64,000 bases of DNA from Mycolicibacterium sp. YH-1 (GTDB taxonomy: Bacteria; Actinomycetota; Actinomycetes; Mycobacteriales; Mycobacteriaceae). This document shows positions 1 through 9,175 of this stretch, one piece after another; the first letter of the stretch is position 1; every line of letters begins with the position of its first letter. The position numbers were made by a program, and so were the translations under genes. The notes beneath the pieces are model-generated. The model made no database searches. It worked only from the letters and a program-made list of their open reading frames with translations, and was not told the DNA's origin. The stretch spans positions 2,418,001 to 2,482,000 of the forward strand of contig NZ_CP092915.1 of the NCBI RefSeq assembly GCF_022557175.1, read 5' to 3'.

Positions 1-1
1 C

Positions 2-646
2 GGCAAGCACCTCTTCCACCACTACGACGGCGGTGCGGTGGTGCACGTGCATCTCGGGCTGTACGGGACGTTCACCGAGCACCCCGTTCCCATGCCCGCA
101 CCCGTCGGCCAGGTCCGGATGCGGATGCTTGGCGCGGAGTACGGCACCGACCTGCGTGGGCCGACCGCGTGTGAGGTCATCAGCCGTACCGAGGTCGACG
201 ACATCATCGCGAGGCTGGGGCCCGACCCGCTGGGGCGCAACCCCGACCCGGGACCGGCCTGGGCGCGAATCAGCAAGTCGCGCAGACCGATCGGTGCGCT
301 GTTGATGGATCAGGCGGTGATCGCAGGCGTGGGCAACGTGTATCGCTGCGAGTTGTTGTATCGCCACCTCATCGATCCGCATCGGCCGGGCACGAACATC
401 GGCCTCGAGGAGTTCGACGCCGCCTGGACCGACCTCGTCGCGTTGATGAAGGTCGGCGTGAGCGGCGGCAAGATCGTCACGATCCGACGCCCCGACGACA
501 AGGGCGCGCCGTCGTATCGGGAGGGCCGTCCACGCACGTATGTGTACCGACGGGCAGGCGAGGCATGCCGGGTGTGCGGTGACACGATTCGCACCGAGGT
601 CATGGACGGCCGCAACCTCTTCTGGTGTCCGACCTGCCAGATCTGA
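2..646 (+). CDS. Fpg/Nei-family DNA glycosylase, 5' end outside window
   Basis: The reading frame is open from the first bases, so the N-terminal catalytic part lies upstream of the window. The visible C-terminal two thirds contains the helix-two-turn-helix region around MDQAVIAGVGNVYRCELLY and ends with a C4 zinc finger (CRVCG ... CPTC), the DNA-binding module of formamidopyrimidine/endonuclease VIII glycosylases. Such enzymes excise oxidised bases and nick the abasic site in base excision repair. The order glycosylase, then tig and clpP further on, matches the mycobacterial Nei1 locus as I recall it, so endonuclease VIII (nei) is likelier than mutM. The N-terminal residue that separates the two is not visible. 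Confidence 0.9.
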   Translation, partial: GKHLFHHYDGGAVVHVHLGLYGTFTEHPVPMPAPVGQVRMRMLGAEYGTDLRGPTACEVISRTEVDDIIARLGPDPLGRNPDPGPAWARISKSRRPIGALLMDQAVIAGVGNVYRCELLYRHLIDPHRPGTNIGLEEFDAAWTDLVALMKVGVSGGKIVTIRRPDDKGAPSYREGRPRTYVYRRAGEACRVCGDTIRTEVMDGRNLFWCPTCQI

Positions 647-685
647 CGCCGCGCGCCGCCTGCTGATTGACGGGAGAATCAACGC

Positions 686-2374
686 GTGGAACTCATCCTC
701 GTCGTCGTAGGCGCCATCGCGGTCACCGCTGTCGCACACCGGCGGGGGCTGGAACCCGCGTTGATCATCGTCATGATCGGCGGCGCGGTGTCGTTCCTGC
801 CGGACTTCGAGGCACCCGAGCTGGACTCGCACATCCTGCTGACGGTCGTGTTGCCCCCGCTGCTCTACTCGGCGGCGCTGAACTTCTCGTTCCCGACCTT
901 CCTGCGCAACATCAGGCCCATCCTCGGGCTGGGTGTGGGTCTGGTCGTGGTCACCGCGTTCACCGTCGCGGCGGTGGCCTCGTGGCTGGTCGTCGTGCCG
1001 TTGACGTTCGGGACGGCACTGGTCCTCGGCGCGATCGTGGCCCCGCCCGATGCCGTCACGGCGGTCGCCGTTGGCCGCAAGCTCGGGCTGCCCAAGAAGG
1101 TGATGGCGATCCTCACCGGCGAGAGCCTCATCAACGACGCCGCCGCCCTTACGCTGTTCTCGATAGCCGTCGCGCAGGTCGCGGGAACCCACACGTTCAT
1201 CGAGAATCCGTTCCTGCTGTTCACCTACAGTGCCGTGCTGGGGCCGGTCGTGGGTGCGGTGCTCGGTCTCGTCACGCTGTGGATCCGCAAGCGGCTGGCC
1301 AATCCGGGGTTGGAGACGGTGCAGGGTCTGGTGGTGCCGTTCGCGGCGTTCATCACCGCCGAGGAACTGCACGCATCCGGCGTGCTGGCAGTCGTGGTCG
1401 CGGGTTTCGTGGTCGGCAACGGCACGCTGTCAGCGGGGTATCAGACCCGGCTGCAGGAGCGCTACGTGTGGAACTCGGTCGATGTGCTGCTCGAGGCCTT
1501 CGTGTTCGCCTACATCGGGCTGCATCTGCGGTTCGTTCTCGAGGATCTGCGCGACGCCCACGAATCGCTGACGGAAGTGGCGATCGCCGCGCTGATCGTG
1601 CTGGTGCTGGTAATGCTGATCCGGCCGCTGTCGGTGCTTCTCATGTTCGGTCGCAACAAGCTCTCCAGTCACGTCGAACGCAAGCTCAGCGTGCCTGCGC
1701 CCGCGGTCGGACGCGGCGCGCGGGGAATGCGACGCGCGGACAAACCGCCGGGCAAGTGGCGGTCCCGGATCGACCGGCGGTCACTGTCGTGGCAGGAGAA
1801 CGTCGTCGTGTCGTGGACGGGCATGCGCGGGGTGGTCACCCTGGCCGCGGCTGCCGCCATCCCGGTGACCACCGCGAGCGGTGAACCCTTCCCCGAGCGG
1901 GCCACCATCCAGGCCATCGCGTTCGTCGTCAGCGTCGGCACGCTCCTGATTCAGGGGTGGACCCTGCCGCCGCTGATCAGCCGGCTCCGCCTGTCGCGCT
2001 TCTCCGACGACCATGCCGCGGACCGCGGCGAGGAACTCAAGGCCGAGCGCGCGGTGCACGACGCCGCTGAGGAGGTGCTGGCGCAGTTCCGGGCAAACCC
2101 GCCTGCGGGTATGGACCCGCAGGTGCTCGCCGACATCGGCAACACCATCGCTCGGCATTCGCAGGACGCCGACCAGATGCCCGACCCCGAGGCGCACACC
2201 AAACGCGCCGAGGTGTTCTCGGCGCTGTACCGCGAGGTGCTGTCGGCGCAGCGCGCCGCGCTGATCGCCGAACGGGACGAGGGCCGCATCGAGGACGAGG
2301 CCGTCCGCGGCATGTTGGAGCGACTCGACCTGCAGGAGGCCGGCGTGTCAGCCAGGCTGGAGAGCCGGCTCTAA
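686..2374 (+). CDS. CPA1-type Na+/H+ antiporter
   Basis: 562 residues from a GTG start with GGGAG about 10 nt upstream. Roughly residues 1-430 are hydrophobic segments of a monovalent cation/proton antiporter. The motif PPDAVTAVAVGRKLG followed by GESLINDAAALTLF carries the acidic residues and ND pair typical of the CPA1 ion-binding core. The last 130 residues form a charged cytoplasmic domain. It should exchange Na+ or K+ for protons at the inner membrane for pH and salt homeostasis. It lies 39 nt after the glycosylase gene on the same strand and converges with the next gene. Ion specificity cannot be read from the sequence. Confidence 0.9.
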   Translation: MELILVVVGAIAVTAVAHRRGLEPALIIVMIGGAVSFLPDFEAPELDSHILLTVVLPPLLYSAALNFSFPTFLRNIRPILGLGVGLVVVTAFTVAAVASWLVVVPLTFGTALVLGAIVAPPDAVTAVAVGRKLGLPKKVMAILTGESLINDAAALTLFSIAVAQVAGTHTFIENPFLLFTYSAVLGPVVGAVLGLVTLWIRKRLANPGLETVQGLVVPFAAFITAEELHASGVLAVVVAGFVVGNGTLSAGYQTRLQERYVWNSVDVLLEAFVFAYIGLHLRFVLEDLRDAHESLTEVAIAALIVLVLVMLIRPLSVLLMFGRNKLSSHVERKLSVPAPAVGRGARGMRRADKPPGKWRSRIDRRSLSWQENVVVSWTGMRGVVTLAAAAAIPVTTASGEPFPERATIQAIAFVVSVGTLLIQGWTLPPLISRLRLSRFSDDHAADRGEELKAERAVHDAAEEVLAQFRANPPAGMDPQVLADIGNTIARHSQDADQMPDPEAHTKRAEVFSALYREVLSAQRAALIAERDEGRIEDEAVRGMLERLDLQEAGVSARLESRL

Positions 2375-2390
2375 ACCCGGGGGACCGGGG

Positions 2391-3212
2391 CTAGAAACCC
2401 CCGAAGTCGCCACCGAAGTCGCCGCCTCCACCGAAGTCCCAGCCGCCGCCGTCGCCGCCACCGCCCCAGCTGTCGCCGCCGCCTCCGCCGTCATCGAAGC
2501 CGCCAGCGTCCTGGCCGGCGCCATCGAGCTGACCCTGGTCCATACCGTCCTGGAAGCCGTCGCCGTAGCCGTTCTCGAAGGCCTGCGCGTCGTAGCCGAC
2601 CCCGCCCATACCCGAGAACAGCGTGCTGAACAGCAGCACCGAACCCATGCCCCAGGCTCCCGCGACCAGGGCGGGCTTCCACCACGGCTCGGAGTACCAG
2701 CCTGCGGGCACCGGTCGGCCGGCGACCCGGCCGCCGGGGTAGTAGTTCGGCGTGCGCTGTGACGGCGTCGGGGATGCCTCGATCTGGCGGCCCTCGAAGT
2801 CCACTCGGCGGTCCTCGGTGACGGTGCCCGCCGCGCGTTGCCCGCTGAGCGTCTCGAGTTCGGGACCCGGGTCCATGCCCATCGCCACCCGGGCCGCGCG
2901 CACGTAGTACAGCCCCTCCATGGCGCTCTCCTTGGCCAGCAGGGCCTGCTTGGCGGTCGTGGCCTGGTCGATCTGCGAGCCCGCGGCGGTGTAGCGCTCG
3001 GAGGCGTCGGCGAGCGCCTGCTTGGACGCGTCGTCGGTACCGGACAGGTTGATCACCTGGCCGCCAAGCCGCTCGATGAGGCGCCGGGCGTCGGCCTTGG
3101 CGTCGGCCAGTGACGCGGCACTGCGCTGCCCGGAGGCCTTCGATGAGTTGTAGACCGCGAACGCGATTGCGCCGAGTACGACGAGGATGAGCACCAGCAG
3201 AAAGCCGTCCAT
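2391..3212 (-). CDS. hypothetical membrane protein with Gly/Asp-rich tail
   Basis: 273 residues starting at ATG. A membrane segment occupies residues 4-21 and a second hydrophobic stretch lies near residues 180-205. Between them is an Ala/Lys/Glu-rich helical region that may form a coiled coil. The C-terminal 60 residues are almost entirely Gly, Asp and Phe/Trp (GGGGD and FGGDFGG type repeats), giving a disordered acidic tail. I recognise no catalytic motif. The architecture resembles uncharacterised actinobacterial membrane proteins, and I give no function. It converges with the antiporter gene, with 16 nt between their stops. Confidence 0.75.
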   Translation of the reverse strand: MDGFLLVLILVVLGAIAFAVYNSSKASGQRSAASLADAKADARRLIERLGGQVINLSGTDDASKQALADASERYTAAGSQIDQATTAKQALLAKESAMEGLYYVRAARVAMGMDPGPELETLSGQRAAGTVTEDRRVDFEGRQIEASPTPSQRTPNYYPGGRVAGRPVPAGWYSEPWWKPALVAGAWGMGSVLLFSTLFSGMGGVGYDAQAFENGYGDGFQDGMDQGQLDGAGQDAGGFDDGGGGGDSWGGGGDGGGWDFGGGGDFGGDFGGF

Positions 3213-3349
3213 GCGCCCAGCCTACCGACGGAGACGCCCAGGAAGGCGTTGATGAACGCGCAGCTGAGTGCGCTCTCAGGAGAACACGCCGAGGCGGTAC
3301 CGCGACGCCGTCGCCTCGTCGCCTGGGGTTGCTGACATCGGTCGGGGAT

Positions 3350-3395
3350 TCAAGAGAATTTCATTCTTGACTAATTCCAGATTATGGGCCAGGCT
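3350..3395 (+). promoter_or_regulatory. furA-katG promoter with putative FurA operator
   Basis: A TTGACT box (3367-3372) lies 17 nt from CAGGCT (3390-3395), a TANNNT-like -10. This puts the start point at or next to the GTG at 3402, so the message would be leaderless. An AT-rich inverted repeat, TCAAGA (3350-3355) and TCTTGA (3365-3370), overlaps the -35 box. FurA of mycobacteria is known to repress its own leaderless promoter through an AT-rich site here. The operator assignment is inference from that precedent. Confidence 0.6.
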
Positions 3396-3401
3396 CTGTT
3401 T

Positions 3402-6069
<2,668 letters not shown>

Positions 6070-6091
6070 TAGCAGCAACCTGAGTACCTCG

Positions 6092-6126
6092 ACGCCCAGG
6101 TCGGCCCCCGTGGCTGACCTGGGCGT
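6092..6126 (+). terminator. katG terminator hairpin
   Basis: Perfect 11-bp stem ACGCCCAGGTC / GACCTGGGCGT, extended by four inner pairs (one G-T), 23 nt after the katG stop. There is no long U tract, as is usual for mycobacterial terminators. Confidence 0.7.
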
Positions 6127-6170
6127 TCGGGTAGCTGGGATGGCCCAGCGCATGTCCGAAAAGCAGAAAA

Positions 6171-6188
6171 CCGCCCTAACCAGGGCGG
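6171..6188 (-). terminator. ancestral tRNA-Gly terminator, now left of the island
   Basis: Stem CCGCCCT / AGGGCGG with a 4-nt loop. Read on the minus strand it is followed by TTTTCTGCTTTT, a good intrinsic terminator. It sits just outside the left copy of the tRNA-Gly repeat, so it is probably the original terminator of that tRNA, separated from it by the insertion. Confidence 0.65.
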
Positions 6189-6196
6189 CTCTCTTG

Positions 6197-6241
6197 GAGC
6201 GGGCGACGGGAATCGAACCCGCGTAGCTAGTTTGGAAGACT
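6197..6241. other. left attachment site (45-bp repeat of tRNA-Gly 3' part)
   Basis: These 45 bases are identical to 9176-9220, which is the 3' half of the tRNA-Gly gene from the anticodon stem to the end. Identity stops abruptly on both sides. A partial tRNA copy facing an integrase-bearing segment is the classic scar of site-specific integration. Confidence 0.88.
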
Positions 6242-6369
6242 TCACCCGTTGGATTGGGCAAAAGGCCGAGTGCTGGTCAGCCACGACGCGAACCGACCCG
6301 AACCAGCGCGAGCCGGACCGGGCCGGGCCGGTTGGGTCGGGTGTCGCTGGTAGAGCTACTGCGTGTCCG

Positions 6370-6387
6370 GGGGTACGACCGGGGTAC
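6370..6387 (+). repeat. GGGGTAC direct-repeat pair, left end of island
   Basis: Two GGGGTAC heptamers with an 11-nt period (6370-6376 and 6381-6387). The same pair with the same spacing recurs at 9094-9111 near the right end. Paired short repeats flanking an attachment site are what arm-type integrase binding sites look like; that reading is inference. Confidence 0.5.
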
Positions 6388-6448
6388 GCCGCCGCGAGTC
6401 GAACACCGCGTGTGTCCTACCCCAGCCCTACTCTCGGCGAATGACAAA

Positions 6449-6736
6449 GTGATTACGTACGCGCACCTCGAGAACGGCAGGGTAGAAGGCGACGTCCTGG
6501 TCTGCGATGGGGGCGACCTCACGATGACCGGGATGATCACCGGCACCCTCACCGTCGGCCGGGGTGGCTATGCACTCATGTGCGGCACAGTGGGAAATCT
6601 GGTTGTCCGTGACGCTGGAGGCGCGCAACTCGACGGATGGTGCAACGGCGACGCCCGCAACGACGGCGGAGAGCTGAAGATCGCTAGAAACGCTCGGGTG
6701 GATGGTTCCACCTACGGCTACGTGTCGACCGTCTGA
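6449..6736 (+). CDS. small bactofilin/beta-helix-like island protein
   Basis: 95 residues from the GTG at 6449. The upstream in-frame part (from 6254) is low-complexity Arg/Pro and looks non-coding. The protein consists of short beta-strand repeats rich in Gly and Val (GRVEGDVLVCDGGDLTMTG, then GTLTVGRGG, GNLVVRDAGG, GELKIARNARV). These resemble the right-handed beta-helix rungs of bactofilin-like polymer-forming proteins and of some small phage proteins. No catalytic residues stand out. It is the first gene inside the island. Function is unknown, the family call rests only on the repeat pattern, and no convincing ribosome binding site decides the start. Confidence 0.5.
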   Translation: MITYAHLENGRVEGDVLVCDGGDLTMTGMITGTLTVGRGGYALMCGTVGNLVVRDAGGAQLDGWCNGDARNDGGELKIARNARVDGSTYGYVSTV

Positions 6737-6748
6737 CGCGACATGCCT

Positions 6749-6764
6749 ACACAATTTGTTGTGT
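6749..6764. repeat. short palindrome between beta-helix gene and tRNA-like gene
   Basis: ACACAA-TTTG-TTGTGT, 12 nt after the stop of the small gene. It could be a weak terminator or an operator. A TAGTGT -10-like hexamer at 6791-6796 lies 16 nt before the tRNA-like gene. Confidence 0.35.
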
Positions 6765-6812
6765 TGTCGCGCTACATCGGGCACCAGGTGTAGTGTCAAC
6801 GGCAACCAGAGA

Positions 6813-6885
6813 CTCTCTGTAGCTCAACGGATAGAGCACTCCCCTGACTAAGGAGAGGTTGCGGGTTCGAATCCCGCCAGGGACT
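6813..6885 (+). tRNA. divergent tRNA-like gene, anticodon GAC (Val?)
   Basis: A 73-nt cloverleaf can be drawn. Acceptor 6813-6819 with 6878-6884 has six of seven pairs including one G-U. The D arm is GCTC/GAGC, the T arm is GCGGG-TTCGAAT-CCCGC. The anticodon stem CTCCC/AGGAG has a C-A mismatch next to the loop CTGACTA. The D and anticodon arms look like mycobacterial tRNA-Val, giving anticodon GAC at 6846-6848. U at position 37 and the mismatches suggest a decayed or specialised tRNA. CCA is not encoded. Phage and island tRNAs often look like this. A second possibility is a remnant attachment site. Confidence 0.55.
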
Positions 6886-6888
6886 TGG

Positions 6889-6931
6889 GAAGAGGCACGT
6901 CGAGCTGCACACCCGCGCTCCGTGCCTCTTC
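6889..6931 (+). terminator. hairpin directly after tRNA-like gene
   Basis: Perfect 11-bp inverted repeat GAAGAGGCACG (6889-6899) / CGTGCCTCTTC (6921-6931) with a 21-nt loop, starting 4 nt after the tRNA-like gene. It is plausibly its terminator. Confidence 0.45.
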
Positions 6932-6948
6932 TGCTGTCTGCATGCAGA

Positions 6949-6990
6949 CCAGCCCTCGGCGATCCGGAGGACTCTCGCGCCGAGGGCTGG
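6949..6990. repeat. second large inverted repeat in island
   Basis: Perfect 13-bp arms CCAGCCCTCGGCG (6949-6961) and CGCCGAGGGCTGG (6978-6990) with a 16-nt loop, just upstream of the integrase remnant. Its role is unknown. Confidence 0.5.
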
Positions 6991-7043
6991 AGGGTGTGAC
7001 GCGCGACGGGTTATGCACACCCGCTGACTCTTGTTCAGCGGGA

Positions 7044-7062
7044 GCCGGGAACCGAACCCGGC
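7044..7062 (-). other. tRNA T-arm-like sequence
   Basis: Read on the minus strand: GCCGGG-TTCGGTT-CCCGGC, a 6-bp stem and 7-nt loop close to the T-arm consensus, followed by TCCCGC. The rest of a tRNA is absent. It may be the remnant of another attachment site or chance. Confidence 0.3.
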
Positions 7063-7095
7063 AGCCGCGAGAAGGCACACCGGCAGGCAACCGCC

Positions 7096-7473
7096 TTGGC
7101 GGAGCTGTCGGTCGAGGACGCGGAAGCGAGGCTCACCTTGGACTGGACCTCGCCACTCCGGCACTCCTCGTTCTACAAGGCGGTGTACCGCCCGGCGGTG
7201 CTGCGGGCAAACCGGCTAGTCCCGGCCGCACAGCTCGCGCCGACTCAGTCGTTCCACTCGCTCCGCCACACGTACGCGTCTCTGTGTGTGGCGGCTGGGA
7301 TTCCGATGTTCGAGATCAGCCGCTTCATGGGCCACTCCAAGCCCAGCACCACCGAGACCGTCTACGCGCACCTGCTCGGCGACGACCACAGCGCCGCGAT
7401 GGGCGCGCTCGGGGGATTGGCCGCCGCCGCAACAGAGGCTCACGCCGGGAACGTGATCCGGCTGCGGGGTTAA
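7096..7473 (+). pseudogene. tyrosine recombinase (integrase), C-terminal remnant
   Basis: About 125 residues holding only the C-terminal catalytic part of a phage-type integrase. It has the box II motif HSLRHTYASL (H-x-x-R-H), GHSKPSTTETVYAHLL with the nucleophilic Tyr, and a short tail. The core-binding N-terminal domain and the first catalytic Arg are missing. The frame is open back to 7000, but that stretch does not resemble an integrase, so the break is probably a deletion or recombination near 7070. TTG at 7096 is only a nominal start. An intact enzyme would be about 350-400 residues. Its position inside the tRNA-Gly repeats identifies it as the element's former recombinase. Confidence 0.85.
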
Positions 7474-8279
7474 GCCGGGTCTACGAGCCGCTTCGTCTCG
7501 ACGCGGCGCTGGCCCTTCGTTGTGATGTGTACACGGTCGCCATCGATGTGCACTTCGCCGTTCGCGTCCAGGCGGCGCAGCGCCGTCGCCGTGGCGGCTT
7601 TCTCGTTCTTAGTGGGAATTCGACTCGTTGCCTTCGCGGTCCACGTGCCGAGCTCAACCCGCGCCGCACCCTCCGCGCCCCGGCGGTAGAGCAGGATCAG
7701 TAGGTGTTCGGGGTGTGTGACGCCCTTGAGTAACTTCGGGTAGTCGCCGAACATCTGGATCGCCGGAACCTCGCGGGTCACAAGACCGTCGATGATCTGC
7801 TGTGCCTCAGTATTGCTGACCTGGTGGTACAACCTGACGAACTCGGCCATGACCCAATCCATCACGCCTACAACGATTGTGGAGTCCTGGAGGTTGGGGC
7901 TGATGCCGGGGCCGAGGTGGGCGACGTCTCGCTTGTTCCGGATCGTGTAGAGCGGAAGTAGGTGGCGTGGGATGTGAATGCCCAAGCTGGGGTCCAAACC
8001 GCCGGTACTCTCGAGTTTCTTCACGATCTGCTCGACGCCGGGTGAAAGCTGCTTGCCGATCGGCGTATATGCCCCAAACGCTTTGAGCTGCAAAACTCGA
8101 ATGGCGGCCTCCACGAACCGGCCGCCTTCAACCTCATTCGGCCGATGATCGCCGAGATAGAACCGACGCTTCGCCTCGGCGTACGCGTCGAACAGCGCGT
8201 CTATCAATTCATCTGGAATGCCAGCATTCTGGAAGCCCGGACGGATGCGGGCGAAGTCATCAGCGTGTGTCGAAGTCAA
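7470..8279 (-). CDS. HEPN-motif protein with C-terminal winged-helix-like region
   Basis: 269 residues from a TTG start that overlaps the stop of the preceding gene (TTGA), so translation is probably coupled. Residues 114-121 read RNKRDVAH, matching the R-(N/D/H)-x(4-6)-H signature of HEPN ribonucleases, inside a helical region of about residues 50-160. Residues 190-269 look like a winged helix, with TALRRLDANGEVHIDGDRV resembling recognition helix and wing. The N-terminal motif NAGIPDELIDALF is echoed in the partner protein. HEPN proteins in island gene pairs are commonly anti-phage or toxin RNases; applying that here is inference. It converges with the integrase remnant, overlapping it by 4 nt. 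No close family is recognised. Confidence 0.8.
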   Translation of the reverse strand: MTSTHADDFARIRPGFQNAGIPDELIDALFDAYAEAKRRFYLGDHRPNEVEGGRFVEAAIRVLQLKAFGAYTPIGKQLSPGVEQIVKKLESTGGLDPSLGIHIPRHLLPLYTIRNKRDVAHLGPGISPNLQDSTIVVGVMDWVMAEFVRLYHQVSNTEAQQIIDGLVTREVPAIQMFGDYPKLLKGVTHPEHLLILLYRRGAEGAARVELGTWTAKATSRIPTKNEKAATATALRRLDANGEVHIDGDRVHITTKGQRRVETKRLVDPA

Positions 8280-8914
8280 GCGGATCCGTTGCTAGCGTCG
8301 GCCGCTCCGAGCGCCTGGTTCAGGAAGGTTCCAAAGTCCGAGATGTAGTTCTTCCGAACTTTCGCTTTCTGATTGTGGCCCGACCCGGTAAGGGTGATCC
8401 CGGCATCGTCGATCGACTTGACATTTGCGGAGAAGTTACGATCCAGGACGCCGTATCGCTCGCATTCGCTGCGAACTTCCGACAGCTTGGTCTCCGTCTC
8501 TTCCAACACGACGGCGCGTGCTGTCAGGATGACTCGTGCGATGAAGAGCTGGCCCGCCTTCTTTCCGATCGGAATCTTCTTCGCACTGATGGCAATCTTC
8601 GGTATGCCGTCATCCAGGTGGACGACTGATTCGAGTCGCTCCCGGGGCACCTCGGTCTCCTTGGTCAATTTCGTGTAGAAGGTGTCCTCATCGGTACCGC
8701 CGCCACCGGACGACGGAGGGGTGCCCGAACCCGGCGGCGGAGGCGTGTCCGAACCCGTTGGCGAGGGTGGGGGCGCAACGATCGGCGAATGCACGGTAGG
8801 TGCGTAGCCGTAGAGGTCGACCGCGCGATTGAAAGCAACCTCACGGACCTCATCGGGGACGCCAGAATCCAGGACCGCTTGCCACGAGTCCTTCAGCACC
8901 TTCGTCACGTCCAC
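8276..8914 (-). CDS. hypothetical partner of HEPN protein, Pro-rich linker
   Basis: About 212 residues. I prefer the GTG at 8914, which has AAGGGTGGAG 7 nt upstream; an in-frame ATG at 8938 would add eight residues and has no clear ribosome binding site. Residues 1-35 are helical and contain DSGVPDEVREVAF, a close match to the partner's N-terminus. Residues 37-75 are a Pro/Ser/Gly-rich flexible linker (PPPSPTGSDTPPPPGSG). Residues 76-212 form a folded domain of unknown type, with ETEVPRERLESVVHLDD, a Lys-rich strand region and FGTFLNQALG near the end. First gene of the island's two-gene operon. It may be a sensor, adaptor or antitoxin for the HEPN protein; nothing in it identifies which. Confidence 0.75.
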   Translation of the reverse strand: MDVTKVLKDSWQAVLDSGVPDEVREVAFNRAVDLYGYAPTVHSPIVAPPPSPTGSDTPPPPGSGTPPSSGGGGTDEDTFYTKLTKETEVPRERLESVVHLDDGIPKIAISAKKIPIGKKAGQLFIARVILTARAVVLEETETKLSEVRSECERYGVLDRNFSANVKSIDDAGITLTGSGHNQKAKVRKNYISDFGTFLNQALGAADASNGSA

Positions 8915-9093
8915 GTCGACGCTCCACCCTTCACGCATTGATCTTGAAGGAGCCACGCTACGAGGGGTAATGCCTGAACCAAGACCGACACGCCGTGCGC
9001 GGGGGAGGCATGAGTGGTCCGCACGCAACATGTGTCCCACCTGCCGCAGCAGCCTCATCGGGAACAGCGATCTGGAGGTCCGGCACCCGTCCC

Positions 9094-9111
9094 GGGGTAC
9101 AGCCGGGGTAC
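9094..9111 (+). repeat. GGGGTAC direct-repeat pair, right end of island
   Basis: GGGGTAC at 9094-9100 and 9105-9111, the same 11-nt period and orientation as the pair at 6370-6387. Candidate arm-type recombinase sites. They lie between the two-gene operon and the right attachment site. Confidence 0.5.
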
Positions 9112-9147
9112 GGCGGCAATTGGCGGACCGTGGTCCGGAACGCAGAA

Positions 9148-9170
9148 GACCCGCCCTACCAGGGCGGGTC
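9148..9170 (-). terminator. island-borne terminator-like hairpin for tRNA-Gly
   Basis: Perfect 10-bp stem GACCCGCCCT / AGGGCGGGTC with a 3-nt loop, 6 nt downstream of the tRNA-Gly 3' end. It resembles the displaced original hairpin at 6171-6188 but has only a weak U tract. The island therefore supplies a substitute terminator as well as the tRNA 3' end. Confidence 0.55.
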
Positions 9171-9175
9171 CGTCT

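Noticed and set aside
667..1884. 405-codon plus-strand frame over the antiporter gene
   Set aside because: Overlaps a clear transporter gene in another frame and is Arg/Gly-rich low complexity.
6254..6448. N-terminal extension of the small beta-helix gene
   Set aside because: Crosses the left end of the island, is Arg/Pro low complexity and has no start signal; GTG 6449 fits better.
7000..7095. Longer integrase N-terminus in the same frame
   Set aside because: The translated stretch lacks integrase similarity and contains a T-arm-like hairpin, so the gene is treated as truncated.
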